Positions 63,561-64,000 of a DNA stretch of 64,000 nucleotides are shown here, piece after piece. The stretch is from NCBI RefSeq assembly GCF_964656455.1, contig NC_135726.1, forward strand, positions 3,668,001 through 3,732,000, given 5' to 3'. The stretch comes from Halichoerus grypus (lineage: Eukaryota; Chordata; Mammalia; Carnivora; Phocidae). A program made the position numbers and the translations under genes. Every line of letters begins with the position of its first letter. Position 1 is the stretch's first letter. Under the pieces are notes generated by a model. The model was given only the letters and a program-made list of their open reading frames with translations, searched no databases and was not told the DNA's origin.

Positions 63561-64000
63561 ACCTCAGCCCTACAAGCGTCAGTGGCCACGGTACCCATGG
63601 CCCCGGCCATCCGCATGGAGGTGGTCAGGGTGCTGGGCCGCGGGGGGCCATCTGTCTGCCCTCCTGCCCGGGGGGGGGCCTCCGTGGCTGCCCGGCACCT
63701 GCCTCTGGGCACAGAGCCGTGGGAAGCAGACCTGACTCAAAGTCATGCCATCAGGCTATCAGAAGAACACCGTCTCCACAGCTACAATCGCTTCTACCCA
63801 CAGGACGACCCTTCTGACACCAAAGGATGTGGCTTTTCCACGCCAATCACCCACTGTGCAGCTCTGCAGACACGGGACATGGACTGGGTGCCCTGTGGTT
63901 TCCTTCAGCGCCAACAGTGCCGACCGGGGTCAGCGCAGAGCCGCCAAGGAGCGGCTCAGCCCCACGTGAGTACCTCTGCTCCAGGCGCCCGTGTGAGGCT
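63561..64000. other. Unique GC-rich stretch to window end
   Basis: No gene or repeat recognised. A G run lies near 63670-63678. Confidence 0.45.

Overview
The window looks like non-coding nuclear DNA from a carnivoran mammal. Two tRNA-derived Can-SINEs (2540-2745 minus, 44898-45096 plus) carry A-rich tails and target-site duplications. Can-SINEs are restricted to Carnivora, and the body and tail wording of the 2540 copy resembles copies in arctoid caniforms (bears, pinnipeds, mustelids) more than those of dog or cat. That narrower placement is inference from memory of the families. The DNA is strongly GC-rich, rich in old MIR and L2 fragments, and poor in young L1, as in a GC-rich isochore of an intergenic, intronic or subtelomeric segment.

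I find no protein-coding gene, exon chain or structural RNA gene that I can support. The many open frames are what GC-rich, stop-poor DNA gives by chance. The longest ones cross ancient transposons or lie in a G-rich minisatellite. No translation shows a recognisable domain.

Layout. 1-9200: MIRs, a Can-SINE, L1 and L2 pieces, an MLT1-type LTR sitting inside an L2, and an L1 piece inside a hAT (MER33-like) element. 9200-16600: CA repeat and poly-C, an MLT1-type LTR, a MEF2-type site, a CpG-island-like segment (12961-13440), a retroviral LTR remnant and MER5 elements. 16600-27100: MIRs, MER5, L1 3' ends, two MLT1-type LTRs and AT-rich islands that look like distal regulatory elements. 27100-40500: L2 and MIR fragments, another MLT1-type LTR, a CpG-rich stretch (33421-33930) and more AT-rich islands. 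40500-53750: L1 3' end, a strong candidate regulatory island (43135-43375), a young-looking Can-SINE, and an island with a 16-bp homeodomain palindrome (51154-51169). 53757-55095: a minisatellite of about 70 units. 55100-64000: MIR, L2, MER3-like and MLT1-type pieces, a second CpG-rich stretch (57720-58080) and an L1 3' end.

The most plausible function is cis-regulation. About a dozen short AT-rich islands with homeodomain, SOX/TCF, POU, AP-1 or MEF2-like words stand in GC-rich DNA and are not explained by repeats I recognise. Conservation cannot be judged from one sequence, so they are candidates only. I did not find a previously undescribed biological system.
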